From assembly GCA_013290085.1 (NCBI GenBank), contig JABCYS010000044.1, positions 1 to 7,456 of the forward strand: a stretch of 7,456 bases of DNA. Reading direction: 5' to 3'. The notes beneath the pieces were generated by a model, which was given only the letters and a program-made list of their open reading frames with translations, had not been told where the DNA came from and did not search any database. Source of the DNA: Candidatus Babelota bacterium (GTDB taxonomy: Bacteria; Dependentiae; Babeliae; Babeliales; JABCYS01). Position numbers and translations under genes: made by a program. Shown here one piece after another: positions 5,308 through 7,456 of this stretch. How positions within the stretch are numbered: position 1 is the stretch's first letter; each line of letters begins with the position of its first letter.

Positions 5308-6452
5308 TCACCCCTCAATTACCCGTCGATGTTTCTGCACATGACTCAACCATGCAAGTGCAAACGTAAGTCCAAAGCTCAGCTGAAAATCTAAAAAGAA
5401 GAGCTGGCTCGGATTAAAAATGAGCACGACGAAGGTCGCCAGCGAAACTAAATGCACCAGCTGAATCGGTACCATGAATACGTTGCAAAGCGTGTAAAAT
5501 AAAAAAGTGATGAGTGCTCGCAGGTACGAAATGCTTGCCCAACTTAATAATGAATAGACGCCGACGACGCACAATAAAAAAATCTGCTTGGCCATAAAAG
5601 GAACGGGGATGAAGCGCAGGAAAAATTGAAACATGAACAGCAATAAAATTAAGTGAAGCCCCGACCGTGCAAGGTGATGAGATATCCCCACATTTTGAAA
5701 AAGATCTGCTGATCTTCAACATAGTTCTTATCGATATTTTTATTTCCCAAAAAAATGACTGAAAAGAGTGCGAAAGCGCTTGCCGATAGTTTCTTTTTGC
5801 ACTGCTCAAAAATCTGCTGCCGCTTGCGCGCCAAGCTTCGCCAGAAAGAGTGCTCCGGCCGTTCTAAAAGTGCGTAATCAGCTCTCATTAAAAACAACGT
5901 TGCATCGATACCCTCCTTAATAAGGTACGAAGAAAAAGATTCTTTTTTTGCAGGCTTAAAAGTTAACTGGAAAAACTCCACCACGTCATCCACGTGCACG
6001 GGGAGGTAGCCATACATATAAAGTTGTATCACCCCATCAACATTCTTCCACGCCGCATCATGCTCCTGTCTCATTTTCGTAACAGCAATCTTTATCATCT
6101 GACGCATCCAGTTTTTGTGTATCGGTTCTACTTCAAGCACGGTTCCTTGTACATCAAAGACCTGGCCATAGGTCAGTTGCTGGAAAGTTGCAAAACGGTG
6201 CTGCTGACGAAAATAAAGTACAGAGCCGACAAAGAAAAAACAGGCGACAATACACAGCTGTGGTAAATAACTGTTGAAACGAATGGCACACACCGTTGCT
6301 GCCAATAACCACAGAAGGGCGGCAAACTGCCAAAAATAATAAGCCTGCCACCAAATACCAAGAATAAGGGCAATGGTGCACGGCGTGAGAAGGTGTAGGC
6401 TAACGGGAATAAGATGGCTGGTGTGGCGCATAAAAAATAAAAAGATGATCAA
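5308..6452 (-). pseudogene. comEC: comEC-like DNA-uptake channel gene, split by a -1 frame change and short at the 3' end
   Basis: ComEC forms the inner-membrane channel that passes single-stranded DNA during natural transformation. Frame one (6452-5649, 267 aa) has N-terminal membrane segments and a DUF4131-like part with FSSYLIKEGIDATLF (about 185-200) and FSVIFLGNKNID. Frame two (5691-5308, 127 aa) carries the competence-domain signature GISHHLARSGLHL and DFQLSFGLTFALAWL. Joining frames with a -1 shift at the CTTTTTC on the minus strand (plus-strand A-run 5698-5702) gives a continuous 381-aa ComEC reading IFFQNVGISHH. No ribosome site precedes frame two's GTG. The start is a TTG at 6452 or the ATG at 6431. 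The usual last third of the competence domain and the beta-lactamase-like domain are absent; the gene ends 27 bp from the LRR-RING stop. It is either a decaying gene, a frameshift-expressed one, or a sequencing error in a lineage with a short ComEC. Confidence 0.82.
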
Positions 6453-6472
6453 CTGCTGAAAAAATCACCGTA

Positions 6473-6502
6473 ATCATATAAGCTCTTTTCCTAATTAGCC
6501 AA
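6473..6502 (-). promoter_or_regulatory. Possible promoter of the comEC-like gene
   Basis: On the minus strand TTGGCT (6502-6497) is followed after 18 bp by TATGAT (6478-6473), which match the consensus at 4 and 5 of 6 bases. The leader to the TTG at 6452 would be very short; using the ATG at 6431 it would be about 35 nt. The remaining 6503-6573 region, which must serve the divergent peptidase gene, shows no convincing plus-strand promoter. Confidence 0.35.
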
Positions 6503-6573
6503 AAAATCCAGTTTTAAAAATTATCCCAAACTATCCAAGCCGCAGCCGCGCATAAAATTTTAGTGAGTAACCA

Positions 6574-7456
6574 ATGCAAGAAAAACAAGAAAAAGTTTCT
6601 TCAAAAGTTCAAAAATATAATCTAGCCAACGGTATGACCGTTCTGGTTAAACCGTCACACCTCATCCCAAAAGTTTCACTCCAACTGTGGTACAACGTTG
6701 GCTCAAAAGATGAAGGCACCGGAGAAAAAGGACTTGCCCACCTCATTGAGCACATGATTTTTAAAGGTACGGAAAAACTTTCCGAATCCGATATCAATGA
6801 AATTACTCACAAATTATCGGGCATGTGCAACGCATTCACTTCTTTTGACTACACCGGTTACCTGTTTGATTTCCCCAGCCAGAACTGGCGTATTGCTTTG
6901 CCGATCATGGCCGACTGCATGCGCAACTGTACCTTTAACGAACAATTTCTGAACTCAGAATTAAAAGCGGTCATCCAAGAATTAAAGTTGTACAAAGACA
7001 ACTATCCATCAACACTCCTTGAAGATATGATCGCCGCCATTTTTCCCGATCACCCGTATCACCACCCTATCATTGGCTACAAGCAAGATTTGTGGAGCCT
7101 GGATCGCAACGCTCTGATCAACTTTTACAAAAAGCACTATGTGCCGAACAATGCAACGCTCGTGATTGTGGGGGATGTGGATACAGAAGAAGCATTTGCA
7201 TTGGCAGAGCGCGCCTTTGCAGGCATTGAACCGGATCCTGCTTACCGGAAAAAAGAATTTTATATCAACAAGGACCTTGTATCCCAGGCAGTAACCTTGT
7301 ACCGGGATGTCCAACAACCCATGGTTATGCTGGGATGGACTATTCCCGGCTCAAAAGAAAAACTGGATTACACCATAGACGTTCTTGCTTGGATTTTTTC
7401 AGGAAAAGGTTCGCGCCTCCATCAAAAACTCATTGACGAACTAGAACTGGTCACCG
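6574..7456 (+). CDS. M16 family zinc metallopeptidase (pitrilysin/insulinase type), N-terminal part
   Basis: The frame opens at ATG 6574 and runs off the right edge after 294 codons. It carries the inverted zinc motif HLIEH (H56, E59, H60), with the third ligand E136 in VIQELKLYKDN 76 residues after H60, the standard M16 spacing. Other family marks are LANGMTVLV (17-25), LQLWYNVGSKDE (36-47), GLAHLIEHMIFKGT (53-66), YVPNNATLVIVGD (189-201), and GKGSRLHQKLIDEL (277-290), the start of the second M16 half-domain. Full-length members have about 420 residues or more, so roughly a third or more is missing. No signal peptide is seen, so this form may be cytoplasmic, like peptide-degrading M16 proteases. 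A weak GTGAG lies upstream of the start. It is divergent from the comEC-like gene. Confidence 0.93.
   Translation, partial: MQEKQEKVSSKVQKYNLANGMTVLVKPSHLIPKVSLQLWYNVGSKDEGTGEKGLAHLIEHMIFKGTEKLSESDINEITHKLSGMCNAFTSFDYTGYLFDFPSQNWRIALPIMADCMRNCTFNEQFLNSELKAVIQELKLYKDNYPSTLLEDMIAAIFPDHPYHHPIIGYKQDLWSLDRNALINFYKKHYVPNNATLVIVGDVDTEEAFALAERAFAGIEPDPAYRKKEFYINKDLVSQAVTLYRDVQQPMVMLGWTIPGSKEKLDYTIDVLAWIFSGKGSRLHQKLIDELELVT

Noticed and set aside
5994..6266. Plus-strand frame of 90 codons opposite the comEC-like gene
   Set aside because: It is antisense to the DUF4131-like segment of ComEC and has no domain signature.
7009..7317. Minus-strand frame of 102 codons in the right-hand part
   Set aside because: It is antisense to the M16 peptidase frame, which has catalytic motifs and continues to the edge.

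Overview
The window reads as chromosomal DNA of an AT-rich bacterium with a Gram-negative style secretome. The gene mix is a eukaryote-like LRR protein, an LRR plus RING-type protein, a secreted clostripain-family peptidase, a divergent ComEC and an M16 peptidase. This is typical of host-associated, protist-dwelling lineages, and Candidatus Dependentiae (TM6)/Babeliae is my best guess. That assignment is inference from gene content, since no rRNA or other marker gene is present.

Layout. Positions 21-103 hold four perfect DnaA boxes (TTATCCACA), all in one orientation and exactly 21 bp apart, plus a one-mismatch box 11 bp further on. This is a candidate replication origin or DnaA-control region cut by the left edge. 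Next is a family 4 uracil-DNA glycosylase on the minus strand. Divergent from it is a small secreted protein of unknown function (899-1441). Its stop codon overlaps the stop of a convergent secreted C11 (clostripain-like) cysteine peptidase (1438-2871, minus).

From 2967 to 5280 lies a tandem pair of paralogous genes for exported LRR proteins. They share the promoter/leader region, the N-terminal export signal and a 30-residue lysine-rich C-terminal tail, but differ in the middle. The first has about five LRRs. The second has six to seven near-identical 24-residue LRRs, a charged linker of 9-residue repeats and a RING-H2-like zinc-binding motif. The second looks like an LRR-type E3 ubiquitin ligase aimed at a eukaryotic host.

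On the minus strand, 5308-6452 encodes ComEC, the DNA-uptake channel. It is split by a -1 frame change at a short homopolymer exactly before its most conserved motif, and it lacks the usual final third of the competence domain. Divergent from it, an M16 zinc peptidase starts at 6574 and runs off the right edge.

The genes do not form one operon. Strand changes are frequent and most genes seem to have their own promoter. The connecting theme is host interaction (secreted peptidase and LRR/RING proteins) beside DNA housekeeping (UDG, ComEC, DnaA boxes). The best candidate for something undescribed is the modular LRR family with fixed ends and exchangeable centres, including the LRR-RING member. 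The 21-bp phased DnaA array comes second.
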